DNA of 32,721 nt from Chara braunii. Taxonomy: Eukaryota > Streptophyta > Charophyceae > Charales > Characeae. Position numbers and translations under genes: made by a program. The first letter of the stretch is position 1. Each line of letters begins with the position of its first letter. The DNA lies in NCBI GenBank assembly GCA_003427395.1, contig BFEA01000102.1, positions 292,933 through 325,653 of the forward strand. The letters run 5' to 3'. This document shows, piece after piece, positions 1 through 8,362 of the stretch. The notes beneath the pieces are model-generated. The model had not been told where the DNA came from. It searched no databases and saw only the letters and a list, made by a program, of their open reading frames with translations.

Positions 1-493
1 AAAAAAAAAAAAAAAAAAAAAGGAAAACGAAGAGGGCTCAAGCCTGGTGGCATTGGAGATTCAGGTTTGGACTGCTCTTCGGCAGGTTGTACAGATGGAT
101 TGGCGCCGGAAGGTTGGCTTATGTGCCCTATGGGCAACCGGTATCTGGTGGTTTCAATCCCACTGGGCTGCATAGTCCAACTAGAAGGGCAATGCTGGAG
201 AGCCCAGTGATAGCTCCACTTCTTTTGTTGGCAGATTATGTCCACCACGAGAGTAAAGCCGCACAACCGGGGTTAAACCACCTGTACTTGGCCCAGCTAT
301 CGATGCGGAGCCTGGAATGCCCCTGCGTGCCAGTTTTCACCGAAGCGCCGGGGTACCATTTCGAAATGTTTTTGGCTGGCGCTTCCAGCCATTGTGGTCC
401 GGTACCCTGAAGCCCTAAAGGTGCGGCACGTTAACGGGTTTAAGGTGGATTATCACTTACAGTATTATCAGTTAGGGGTCTCTGCGGAGTGTA
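1..493. other. No recognisable gene; poly-A start and repeat-like DNA
   Basis: The window opens with 21 A residues, possibly the tail of a retroposon lying to the left. The sequence after it has an open frame of about 107 codons beginning at a TTG near 87, with no domain I recognise and no ATG that improves it. It leads directly into the hammerhead-like motif at 494-554, so it is most likely the upstream part of the non-coding element that carries that ribozyme. Confidence 0.4.
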
Positions 494-554
494 GAGGGTT
501 CAGCCTCCTGAGGAGTCGGTGAAACTCCGACGAAACAGTTTGTCACAGCCCCTC
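494..554 (+). ncRNA. Hammerhead ribozyme-like motif (type I layout)
   Basis: The catalytic core strings are present in order: CTGAGGA (508-514, matching CUGANGA), a perfect 5-bp stem II GTCGG/CCGAC (515-519 with 527-531) around a 7-nt loop, GAAA (532-535), a 3-bp stem III ACA/TGT (535-537 with 541-543), and the cleavage-site C at 544. An outer stem I can form between GAGGG (494-498) and CCCTC (550-554). The weak point is the inner stem I: C507 and A545 at position 1.1 do not pair, and the internal loop is asymmetric (9 against 5 nt). Hammerheads of this layout are known from retrozymes and Penelope-like elements, where they process tandem transcripts. I recognise no ORF of such an element next to it, so the host element is unknown. 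Activity is uncertain because of the 1.1 mismatch. Confidence 0.55.
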
Positions 555-865
555 GTTTGTTGTCCTCTTCTCCCTCTCTGCCGATGGTTTACCGGGCAGT
601 TATGTTTGACGATATATATATGTTAGGACCTGCCAAACATGGACTGAGACACACAGCTGATTTCTGAGTTTTGCCATTGGAATGTATGCCTTGCTGAGTT
701 TCCCGCTTGTTGCTGAGTTTTCCAAGTCTGAATGTGTGCTTGCTTGCTGGTCTGCGTGCCTGTCTGAGTGCTTGTCGGTTTGAGTGCGTGTGTGACCCGC
801 AAAGGGTACTTGTCCGTGCGGAAGGCCCAAAGGGCCGGTACTTACCTGTGGCCATGACATTGAGG
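555..865. other. No gene seen
   Basis: This stretch has T/G-rich sequence with repeated short words such as TTGCTGAGTTT and TGAGTGCGTG. Open frames run on both strands but none shows a domain. On the minus strand a good donor-like string, CAG followed by GTAAGTACC, lies near 840-852. A near-identical string sits near 1547-1557, which suggests that the two places belong to the same repeat. Confidence 0.35.
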
Positions 866-1047
866 GTTGCAGCGGGAAAAAACACTCAGGTGGCGGGGAA
901 AGAGGCCCCCTACACTTGGAGCAGTGGAAAAACACTCAAGTGGCGGGGAAAGAGACCCCCTACAGTTGGAGAAGCGGAAAAGCACTCAAACGGTATCGGA
1001 AGAGGCCTCCTACACTTGTAGCAGCGGAAAAACACTCAAGTGGCAGG
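866..1047. repeat. Tandem repeat, 50-bp period, about 3.6 copies
   Basis: The word AACACTCAAG (with variants) occurs at 881, 931, 981 and 1031, exactly 50 bp apart. Each unit has the layout TTGGAGCAGCGG, AAAAACACTCAAGTGG, CGGGGAAAGAG, CCCCCTACA. The third unit is the most diverged and the fourth is cut short. Fifty is not a multiple of three, so the array is not a simple peptide repeat, although it keeps a frame open by chance. Confidence 0.85.
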
Positions 1048-1259
1048 TAGGCCGGTACCACACCTGGAAGAGGTAGATGTGCCTGGTGCTCGAGGACAAG
1101 CGGAAGAAGTCAAAGTTGGCATTTTTAGAGGCTCAGTAGTTGTAGGCTTGGTCTACGCGGGTACCAGTCCAACCAGTCTGAGTCTAGAGACTGTACGGGC
1201 AATATCAGAGTCTGCAATGATGTTTCCCTTCGCTCGGCCTGGGAAGTCACTTGCCAAAA

Positions 1260-1493
1260 GGCAAGCAGGCCACTATATCTCCAGGAGGAGCGAAGTGCTC
1301 CTCTTTCTGTACTTGCTCCTTCCCCCAGCAGCGCTGCTCTGATGCTAGCACTGCTCCTGCCACCGCTCCTCCTGGAGATATAGCGGCCTGCTTGCCTCTT
1401 CCCTCCGGGAGATATAGCAAAGTGCTCCTCCTCCAGGAGGAGAGCTGGTGGGAGCAGCGCTAGCATCAGAGCAGCGCAGCTGGGGAAGGAGCA
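1260..1493. repeat. Interleaved foldback made of two inverted repeats
   Basis: Inverted repeat one pairs 1260-1292 with 1364-1396 (33 bp, one mismatch; both contain the ATATCTCC/GGAGATAT word). Inverted repeat two pairs 1312-1364 with 1446-1493 (about 48 bp with a few differences; both contain GATGCTAGC/GCTAGCATC). The left arm of the second lies inside the loop of the first, so the two hairpins compete or interlock. A third GGAGATATAGC word is at 1409-1419. No transposase is visible, and this could be a degraded foldback-type element. Confidence 0.75.
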
Positions 1494-1575
1494 AGGACAG
1501 AGAGAGGAGGAAGACAAGGACTGGGAAGGAGGAGCGCCAAAGGTACTTACCTGGCTATGGTGGTTGCCATCTTCA

Positions 1576-1842
1576 TCACCTTGGTGGGCGCTGCAGCAGG
1601 AAGGCCCCAGTGGGGGTTAGAGCTACATTAAGAAGCTTCGAGGCAGAGTCAGGCATGGCGGCCTGAGCTGGAGCAGTCATAGCTGCTTTGTGTTGTCCTT
1701 TCAACAGCAGGGCAATGCCCTGGTAGTCTGCCATAGCCTCGGCCTTGGAGGAAAGAGGAATAAGGGAGGCCATGGCTATGGTGGACCTCATGTGATACCT
1801 GCAGTAGAAGAGGGATTCGGATATTGATTCTGGTTCAGCCAT
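1576..1842 (-). CDS. Small hypothetical ORF, possibly the 5' exon of a decayed element
   Basis: An ATG at 1842 opens 88 codons starting MAEPESISES. The composition is protein-like (Ala/Ser/Met-rich, moderately hydrophobic) but I recognise no domain. The frame ends at a TGA that overlaps an AAG|GTGATG donor-like string. A stronger donor-like CAG|GTAAGTACC lies about 30 bases further on, so the stop could be bypassed by splicing. The ORF runs away from the LTR-like block on its right. It could be the start of a gag-like protein or chance. Evidence is weak. Confidence 0.25.
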   Translation of the reverse strand: MAEPESISESLFYCRYHMRSTIAMASLIPLSSKAEAMADYQGIALLLKGQHKAAMTAPAQAAMPDSASKLLNVALTPTGAFLLQRPPR

Positions 1843-1849
1843 TCAACAT

Positions 1850-2192
1850 TATTATTGTTATTTCTTGTTTGAATAAGAGGGGAGGAGATAACGAGTAGGG
1901 GAGTGGTTGGAAGAAAAGAAGGGAATTCTTATTATTGGTCTTTGCTGGTGTACATCTTCTTCTTCTTATTTCTTTCTTCTTCTTCTTCTTCTTTCCCTCT
2001 CTCTCCTCTCAAGCTCGTTTATTCCTTTTTGCAATTGGCCGGCATTGTACTTTCTCATAAATGTGTACTCTGAAATTGGCCAGGATCATAACATTGGTAT
2101 CAGAGTGGATTCTACTTGCTGGTGAGAGTTGACTTATCCACCCTAACCCTAAACTAGTAAGTGGTTAGGGCTGACCACTTAGGATTAGGGTC
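1850..2192 (+). mobile_element. LTR retrotransposon remnant: LTR 3' end plus primer-binding site
   Basis: The string TGGTATCAGAG at 2095-2105 matches the 3' end of the plant initiator tRNA-Met complement, the usual primer-binding site of Copia and Ty3 elements. It follows ...ATAACA and one spacer base, so an LTR ending in CA at 2093 fits. Upstream is a pyrimidine-rich (TTC)n tract (about 1950-2010), common in plant LTR leaders. The LTR start is not certain (a TG near 1856 is possible). The internal region stops after about 90 bp, where the GC-rich repeat at 2193 begins, so the element appears truncated or interrupted there. No gag or pol follows. Confidence 0.55.
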
Positions 2193-2463
2193 TATGAAAC
2201 ACCCGCGGCCGCGGTCACCGCGGGCACGACCGCGGCCCGCGGCCACGGCCGCAAGGCCGTCATGACTGCGGCGGCTGCGGTCTGCCGCGGCCCGCTGCTG
2301 CCGAGGGGAGAGGGGGTTGGGGTTGCGGATTGGGGTTCCGGAACCCCGACCCTACCCCCTTGAACAAAAAAAAGTAAAAACAAATCATTTTCGGGGGGTT
2401 CGTTTTTGGTGTGTGGAAAAAAAAAAAAAAAGATTAAAAAAAAAAATTGATTGCTTGATTGTT

Positions 2464-2501
<38 letters not shown>

Positions 2502-2680
2502 CTGATTGATTGATTGGTTGATTGATTGATTGATTGATTGATTGATTAATTGATTGATTGATTTCAATTGATTGATTGATTGATTGATTGATTGATCGGT
2601 GGGGAAGGTCCTCCCAACCCTCCCCCCGGCACACACACACACACACACATTCACTTGTCCGTTCATTCTCATTTCATTTT
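2193..2680 (+). repeat. GC-headed, microsatellite-tailed repeat family, copy 1
   Basis: The copy starts TATGAAACACCCGCGG and continues with about 100 bp of nearly pure C/G (CGCGG and GGCCGCGG words). A GGGGTTGGGG / GGGGTTCC-GGAACCCC stretch follows, then A/T-rich sequence, then (TGAT)n and (CA)n. The same head occurs at 19843 and, inverted, at 14057. The GAGGGG...GGTTGGGG part recurs inverted near 20950-21030. No ORF is plausible. It may be a non-autonomous element, but its ends and mechanism are unknown. Confidence 0.65.
2447..2596. repeat. (TGAT)n microsatellite
   Basis: About 150 bp of TGATTGATTG with a few interruptions (GACTGA, GGTTGA, AATTGA, TTTCAATTGA). A (CA)n tract follows at about 2631-2650 after a CCTCCCAACCCTCCCCCC string. 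Peptides read from it (repeats of INQS) are artefacts of the repeat. Confidence 0.95.
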
Positions 2681-3312
2681 TTTAGGCCATTTTTTATTTT
2701 TTTTTATTTTATTATTTTAGCGTGGCAGACCCTGTGGGGCTCTAGCCCTAATGAAAAAGAGGGGACACCAGCATGGTGGACCCCTGCGGATCACCAGTCC
2801 CCCGCTGACGATTTCTTTCGTGTACATTTCGCGAGCTGGCGCTGCGTCCCCTCAGCGGCCCTGAGGGACAGGGGAGGGTTCGTACACGAAATCTACGCAT
2901 GGTACCCCTTCTTGTTTTAGGCTACCAGTCGTAATTTCGACAGAGGGGCGCGGTCCCCCACTCTTATCGCACAGTGTTCTGATCAAAGAAAGGCAGGCCC
3001 CTACTTAACGATTACTGCTATCCATCTGTCGGGAATGGGCCATCTAATCTACGGTAGTGATGTTTTGGCCGGCCTTCGAAGCAGTGCCTGGGTGTACTAC
3101 ATGAATAGTCATTGATGTAGCTTTCCTCCTCATTCGCTCTGTTGGCGGATACGCTGTCTACTGCCCGCGTGTTTTGCCGCGTGATCGGTGGTGGAGACCT
3201 CACATCCTCGTGTTTTTCTCTTCGAGTGAGTCGTGGAGGCTACACGCTGCAGAGGTTGCAGGCTGAGGCAACTACTTGAGGCTCAACACTTTCAAAGAAT
3301 ACACGCACCACC
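2681..3312. other. No gene seen between microsatellite and possible exon
   Basis: A T-rich stretch (2680-2720) gives way to balanced sequence with short open frames on both strands and no recognisable motif. The word CTACGGTAG, at about 3050 and again near 3690, is the only repeat I noticed. Confidence 0.3.
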
Positions 3313-3675
3313 ATGGAGAATGTGGAATTGCCATTCGGCTTGGAGGGCCTGCCGGAACCAAATGAAGAAGTGGTATTGTTCCACCCCTCCGTCTCGTTCT
3401 CTATGGTATGATCTGTGTGTGGCTTGATTTGTGGTTGTTTGCAGGTACCCTCTGACGATCTGCCGTGTGGCCCAGCAGTGAAAAGTGCTTTAGGGAGTCG
3501 CCACCTCCTCTGCATTCCCCTGGCTGTACGAGAGTGCCTGACTCAAGGCGGAGACGCCAAGTGGCCCTCGAGTGGTGTAATCGGTCGCACCTCTGCCTCC
3601 GCTGTCTCTCCGCGCACAACTGCATTATTCTCCCTCCCTCGTCGGCTCCTGGAGCGTGTGCGTGCTTATGTTTAA
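3313..3675 (+). CDS. Possible two-exon small gene, unknown function
   Basis: ATG at 3313, in a good context (CACCATGG), opens 31 codons beginning MENVELPFGL and runs to ATG|GTATGA. Reading through would hit TGA at once. A candidate intron, 3406-3444 (GTATGATC...TTTGCAG, 39 nt), would restore the frame into 77 codons ending at TAA 3673-3675. The joined product would be 108 residues, acidic at the N terminus and Arg/Leu-rich at the C terminus, with no recognised domain or membrane segment. A 39-nt intron is unusually short for a plant-type genome, so the model may be wrong. Antisense frames over the same region look less protein-like. It could also be an exon of a longer, decayed gene. Confidence 0.25.
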
Positions 3676-4910
3676 GATGGATTGATCGTCTACGGTAGAT
3701 CTGTTGATCAAGGTGGCGGCTGGGTACGATCGCATAGATGAGGGTGGATGCTGCTGTTTGGGATGCAGTATGCTGAGTGAGATGATCACGAGGATACCTA
3801 CGGGATTCAGGTGGTATGGTGGTTTCAGACAGTATCCCTATGAGGGTTAAGGATCTGATGATGGATGTCTTCGGGAATGATGCTGCAAGGAGATAGGACA
3901 TGGGACGAATAATATGGATAACAACGTATTTTTTCGGCCCAGGAATTAGGCGCTCTTGTAGGGTGGAGGGGGGGCTCTTCGACTGATGGCTATGGTGGCT
4001 CCCCGTTTTGTTCTGAATATAGGATACGAGCATACGGTGCAACATCGACCCTGAAGTTCCTCTGCAGGCTTCAGAGCAAGCAAGGGGTCTGTCCTTCTCG
4101 CTTTGTTTTTTCTTCCCCCGTTCTTTTGTCTTCTTTTTTAACGGATCACGAGCCATAGCTTCGTATCCTTCCTTTTTTCAGTAGGCCTAATGGAATCAGA
4201 AGTAGCTCTGTGCATGATTGTCTCTTGCGTTGCCATTTGCATTAGCTTCTTGGCTTTTCTTGTCTTTCTTGATGTTGGGAGAACAGGGGGTACAGGATGC
4301 TTGACGGCTTCAAATTTTAGACCCAGCTCAGGGATATGCGCGGCAAATAATGGTGCTCTGGTTGGGGAGTTGCTAAAGTTGGTCGGGCAGTTCATTGCTA
4401 AGCTAATGGAGGAGGGGGTTTCCTAAAATTGCGAGTTAGTTGGTTGTTCAAGGTTGAGCCGAGCCTGCACTGGCACCATAATGCCCTTCTCTGCAATCGC
4501 GTCGGATCGTGATGATGAGCACTTATACAGTTGTCGCTAGGAGATGCGGGAATTCGTTCTATCTCGGAGCTGTTCATTTCACTTGGGGAACGTTTCTGGC
4601 AGACCTGTATATTTTTTTGCTGAGAAGGGAGCACTCGGAGGTTTTATCCATCATCTGCTCACTACCACGTTTAACTGTGCCTCATATGATTGCTTTCTTC
4701 CGTTCCTTTTTTCCCTTTCTTTGTCTTTTCATCCCTTCTCCTATGCCTTGCTCATGAATATGATAAATGGTAGCGAAAACATGTGAATGCTGCTTATTCA
4801 TTTTGTGCATGATTGGAAAGGAATGCTGATTCCCCAGGTTGCAGTGAATTTAATACGTGATAGCATACCAGGCCGTTTTTATTACGGGGTTCATAGCATA
4901 TTGTGCTATG
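3676..4910 (+). other. No convincing gene; one short ORF with a hydrophobic segment
   Basis: The only ORF worth noting is 4190-4426 on the plus strand: ATG start, 78 codons, with a hydrophobic run (VALCMIVSCVAICISFLAFLVF) long enough for one membrane segment near the N terminus. It has no family signature and no second exon that I could join. The rest is T/G-biased sequence with scattered short frames. Confidence 0.25.
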
Positions 4911-4920
4911 CATACAGTAT

Positions 4921-4923
4921 AAC

Positions 4924-4982
<59 letters not shown>
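4921..4982. repeat. (CA)n with a short alternating CG core
   Basis: ACACACACGCGCGCGCACACAC and onward is about 60 bp of alternating purine-pyrimidine, a sequence type able to adopt Z-DNA. It forms the border of the A/T-rich block that follows. Confidence 0.95.
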
Positions 4983-4983
<1 letters not shown>

Positions 4984-5330
4984 CATATTCATTTCTTAAT
5001 AATATTAAAAGTAATTAAGTAAGTAATCTTAGAAAATAAAAATTAAAAAATAATAATATAATAATAGTATAATAATAATAATAATAATATTTTTTTTTTA
5101 AATAATAAAATAAATAATAAAAAAGATATAAATAAAATAAATAAATAAAATAAAATAAATAAATAAAGCAATATATAATAAAAATTAATTAATGAATGAG
5201 TAAATCAAAATAAAAAAAAGAAATCCAAAAAGAAAATAAGCAAATAAGAAAATTAAAAAAATAAATAAAGTAAATAAATAAAACTAAATGAAATAAAATA
5301 ATAATTAAAATTAAAACTTTAAATAAGGTA
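4983..5330. repeat. Extreme A/T low-complexity block
   Basis: About 350 bp with almost no C and few G on the plus strand, dominated by AATAAA/TAAATAAA/AATAATA words. No structure beyond degenerate (AAAT)n and (AAT)n was seen. It gives way abruptly to a C-rich region near 5338. Confidence 0.9.
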
Positions 5331-6970
5331 AGTACCTAACCTGCCAATAAAACAAAGGAAACTTCAAACGATCGCCAACAGCCCCGGTCCTAACCCACCG
5401 ATAACATAATACACGCCTACTTTTGAGCTTGACAAAGCTTTGATATACGTACCACACAACTAGACCTACCAGTTATGGGTCACCAACTTCCTGCCTAATA
5501 GAAACATGGAATTAAAAATAACAACAAAAAAAAGTGAATGAAAGACGGGCAATAAAACAAAAAAACAAGAAAACAAAAAACAAAAGCAAACTTCCACGAG
5601 TCTCGACCACTAATGCACCGCCCCGAAACGACACAGCTGACACACAAGAATACAAACACGCGCACGAGGAAGGAAGAGTAGATACGACGAAAAACGAGTA
5701 CGGACATAGCCGCACAGCATCCAATTACGACGGAATAATGACCGTCTGCAAGACACTATGAGACAGCATACACACTACCCCTGATTAATTCCCAGCAACA
5801 ACTACACCGACGCAAAGCGCAGCTGCAAGCATACCCCATATCCCCCCTACTGGGCAAGGCTTTCCACTACACAGCTACCCGCCACCTATCCAAGCTCATG
5901 CAGAGATACCCCCAACAAGCTCCTTGCTTCTTCTTCTCCCCACGCAGAGCTCGACCTATACGCTCGCACCGCAGGTCAAACTACACCTGGCAAAGCATAC
6001 AGAAGACACACCACCTCGAAGCGACACTACAAAACAAACCAACAACGCAGCACATTACCACCATAGCCCGTCTCCCCCATAAAAACAATAAGCTACAAGA
6101 TAAAAAACAAAAAATGTAGCCAACCTGCCTATGCCCACCTACATTTGCCCATATAACACGTACCGACCACCCCAACCCCGCTAGCAAACCGCATATTCTC
6201 CCCTCCTGATCTACCAGCTCGTCCCCGCTGCCTGCGATCTCGACACTAACTTGCCCTCTCCCACCCTGTGCACCAATAATACAGATACCGCACGCACCCT
6301 ACGATCCTCGCTACCCACATGATTACCCCTTTAGCATACCCCGGAAAATGACCAACCACGCGAAACTCCTATGGCTTGCACTTATGGCACACGCGAAGCC
6401 TTTGCATCAGCATCTTCCCTACTTGAGCAGAACTGCTCACATACTGATACTGGTTCAAGGAAGCAGTCTGACACGCCACGGTGTCTTGAGCAATTTGCTT
6501 ACTACGTCAGCCCGCTAACACCACGCTGCGCTACGATCCTCGTACTATGGCGGCGGTTGACTCCCCTTCGACACCAGCCATGACAGCTCAGGTACGAACC
6601 CGCTAACCTGTAACCCAGTACCACCTTGAAACCTATGACGCCTTACTTGCTTATCCCCCACCCCCTACCCCGAACGCTAACAGGAGCCTCTACTAATTCT
6701 AACCCCTCTGATGAGCTGCTATGGGTGCTAGGCGGCGAAAAGCACGCTTAAGGACGTGCACCCCCCCTATGGTTGGGCTTTTTGCCCTCTCCTAATCCCT
6801 AACATACTAATATTAACATACTAATCTCTGCTCCTTTGTTAACTATGACCCCTAACCTAGACTGTCCGCGTAACGTGCGTCATCCATAGCTAGAAATAAG
6901 CTATGTACTAATGGATATTCTTGGGTACTGTCCTGTTTCCCACATTACGTGGGATGGCTGTGTTACGTAC
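5331..6970. other. C/A-biased region without a recognisable gene
   Basis: The plus strand is C- and A-rich and G-poor for about 1.2 kb (5340-6600), with many ACACC, CTACC and CCCC words. Both strands have frames of 60-75 codons with no domain. Around 6708-6762 a compact set of short stems can form (discussed among the rejected items). From about 6600 the bias weakens. Confidence 0.4.
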
Positions 6971-6975
6971 ACAAC

Positions 6976-7094
6976 CCCCCCCCCCCCCCCACACACACAC
7001 ACACACACAAACACACACAAACAATCAATCAATCAATCAATCAACCAATCACAGTCAATCAATCAATGAATCAATCAATCAGTGTGTGTGTCGA
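6976..7094. repeat. Compound microsatellite: C-run, (CA)n, (AATC)n, (GT)n
   Basis: A C run of about 13 is followed by (CA)n, then AATCAATCAATC with interruptions to about 7081, then a short GTGTGTGTGT. This is the reverse-orientation form of the (TGAT)n-(GT)n pairing seen near 20250-20400. Confidence 0.9.
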
Positions 7095-7239
7095 GCAAAA
7101 ACAAAAAAAATGAAAAACAAAAGAAAATGGCTTTGGTTTTTCTTTTCATTATTATCTTTTTTTTTTTTTTTTTTTTCCCTTTCATATTTTCATATGTAGG
7201 TAAGAAAAAAGAATCAAAGAAACATGTGCAACACTAGGC

Positions 7240-7590
7240 TATCAGAGTGGCCCGAGGTCACTTGCCCGGTCGGGCCAAAAAAATAAAAAAAACTAGCCTA
7301 CCAGCCGGGCCAGCCGGGTCACCCTATTTTCCCGGACGGCCCGACCGTGCTAGGACCAGGAAAGGTCCTAGCCAAAAACAAAAAATCCAAAAAATCCTAA
7401 AAATAAACTATGTTATGCAGAAAAATAAACTATGTTATGCAGAAAAATAAACTGAACAACGTTTTTCTCAGGGTCACATCGAAATTTTGTACCAAATTGA
7501 AAATAAAAAATAAAGTTAAGAAATATTTTTCATTTTTTATTTTTTTATTTATTTTTGGCTCGGTCGGGCAAGTGGTCCTAGGCCATTGTG
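7240..7590 (+). repeat. Repeat flanking the retroelement on its left
   Basis: Words such as CTAGCCTACCAGCCGGGC (from 7291), AACTATGTTATGCAG (twice in tandem, about 7407-7442) and the following AAAAATAAACTGAAC reappear in reverse complement on the other side of the retroelement (13488-13732). The left copy also has its own short inverted ends: GGTCACTTGCCCGGTCGGGCC near 7256 against GGCTCGGTCGGGCAAGTGG near 7557. Coding potential is absent. It looks like a MITE-type family. Confidence 0.65.
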
Positions 7591-7611
7591 GTACTATTTG
7601 TTTAGGTCCCA

Positions 7612-7855
7612 GGACTCAGGGTTTCTGGTCCCGGGGTCTACTTGATGGACCACATGATATGATCCGCGGGTTTCAGTCTCGGGGTCTGCATGTTCGAAAG
7701 TTGGTATTAACCCGTGGGTTTTAGTCCCGGGGTCTGTAGAGTTGTAAGCCGGTATCAACCCGCGTTCCAGTCCCGGGGTATATGCTTTTTGGTCATTGAT
7801 ACTGGGTTCAAGTCCCAGCGACTGTTTCGGAGGTAGGTCGGAGGTTCGAAACTCG
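7612..7855 (+). repeat. Serial tRNA T-arm-like motifs in the left pseudo-LTR
   Basis: Variants of GGGTTTCAGTCCCGGGGTCTG occur about every 40-52 bp: near 7618, 7667, 7715, 7763 and 7804. The last is a perfect T-arm: stem CTGGG/CCCAG (7802-7806 with 7814-7818) and loop TTCAAGT, fitting the TTCRANY rule. A further GGTTCGAAACTC string is at 7843-7854. No acceptor stem or anticodon arm is recognisable, so these are not tRNA genes. They resemble repeated Pol III B boxes or T-arm hairpins. Confidence 0.65.
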
Positions 7856-7998
7856 GCCTCAACTGCGGTACGTGGAATTGTGTAGACGTTTCTATTCTTG
7901 ACATTTTTTAGGGTCATTCAGTTGCTACGATTTGGAGTTAGAACACAGGATATTAAAGAGTTACGTCTACATTGGCTAGACACCTCACAACCGACGAA

Positions 7999-8044
7999 GA
8001 CCCTTGACGAGTGCTGGTGGCGGCCAGCCGAAACTAGTCGGGTC
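7999..8044 (+). ncRNA. Hammerhead ribozyme-like motif, left pseudo-LTR
   Basis: Stem I is GACCC (7999-8003) with GGGTC (8040-8044), flush against the core on both sides. The core is TTGACGA (8004-8010), which matches CUGANGA except for T at the invariant C3 position. Stem II uses G8011/C8029 and GCTGG/CCAGC with one bulged T. GAAA follows at 8030-8033. The minimal stem III is AC-TA-GT (8033-8038), and the cleavage-site C is 8039. Short stem III is typical of hammerheads in Penelope-like elements. The C3 change should prevent activity of this copy. Confidence 0.7.
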
Positions 8045-8362
8045 ATGCCGTTTGTAATTCATTCTGATTTTTCACAGTCACGTTCGGGAGAACTTTTTTT
8101 ATCCTGATGTTTTTCCTCCTCTCCTTTTTCTTCTTCTTCTTCGTCTTCTTCTTCTTCTTCTTCTTCTACTACTACTTCTTCTTCCTCTTCCTTTTCTTTC
8201 TCTTGGTCATCCGGCGATGTGTTGTGGATCAATGTTTGTATTGCTGCTACACTGAAGTTTGTATGGTTGGATGCACCTGACACACTGCATACACAGAGTA
8301 ACCGTCGTAGAGGTTAGACTACGTTACGTGTGGCTTCGTACCTTTTGCTGTTGACATCCACG

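Larger units (their letters stand above)
7597..8286 (+). repeat. Left direct repeat (pseudo-LTR) of the retroelement
   Basis: From TTTGTTTAGGT to GACACACT this matches 12845-13487 closely. It holds T-arm-like motifs (about 7612-7855), a hammerhead-like motif (7999-8044) and a (TTC)n tract (about 8113-8200) longer than its partner in the right copy. The 3' border is followed within 80 bp by the ORF1 start. Penelope-like elements often carry such direct repeats as a result of tandem or partial insertion. Confidence 0.85.

Noticed and set aside
866-1047. Regular 50-bp repeat as a CRISPR array
   Set aside because: The units are contiguous and similar throughout, without unique spacers between constant repeats, and the sequence is eukaryotic.
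2139-2154. Telomere-like CCCTAACCCTAAAC string
   Set aside because: Only two units, inside a remnant of an LTR element; too short to indicate a telomere.
6708-6762. A third hammerhead-like pattern: CTGATGA (6708-6714), 6-bp stem II GCTGCT/GGCGGC, GAAA (6737-6740), and GCACG/CGTGC after it
   Set aside because: The bases after the last stem are A-C where U16.1 and the cleavage H17 are needed, and no stem I flush with the core can be drawn. The core strings are probably coincidental or from a long-dead copy.
8113-8200. Glu-rich minus-strand ORF (8059-8283)
   Set aside because: Produced by the (TTC)n tract inside the pseudo-LTR; the right copy has a different tract length and breaks the pattern.
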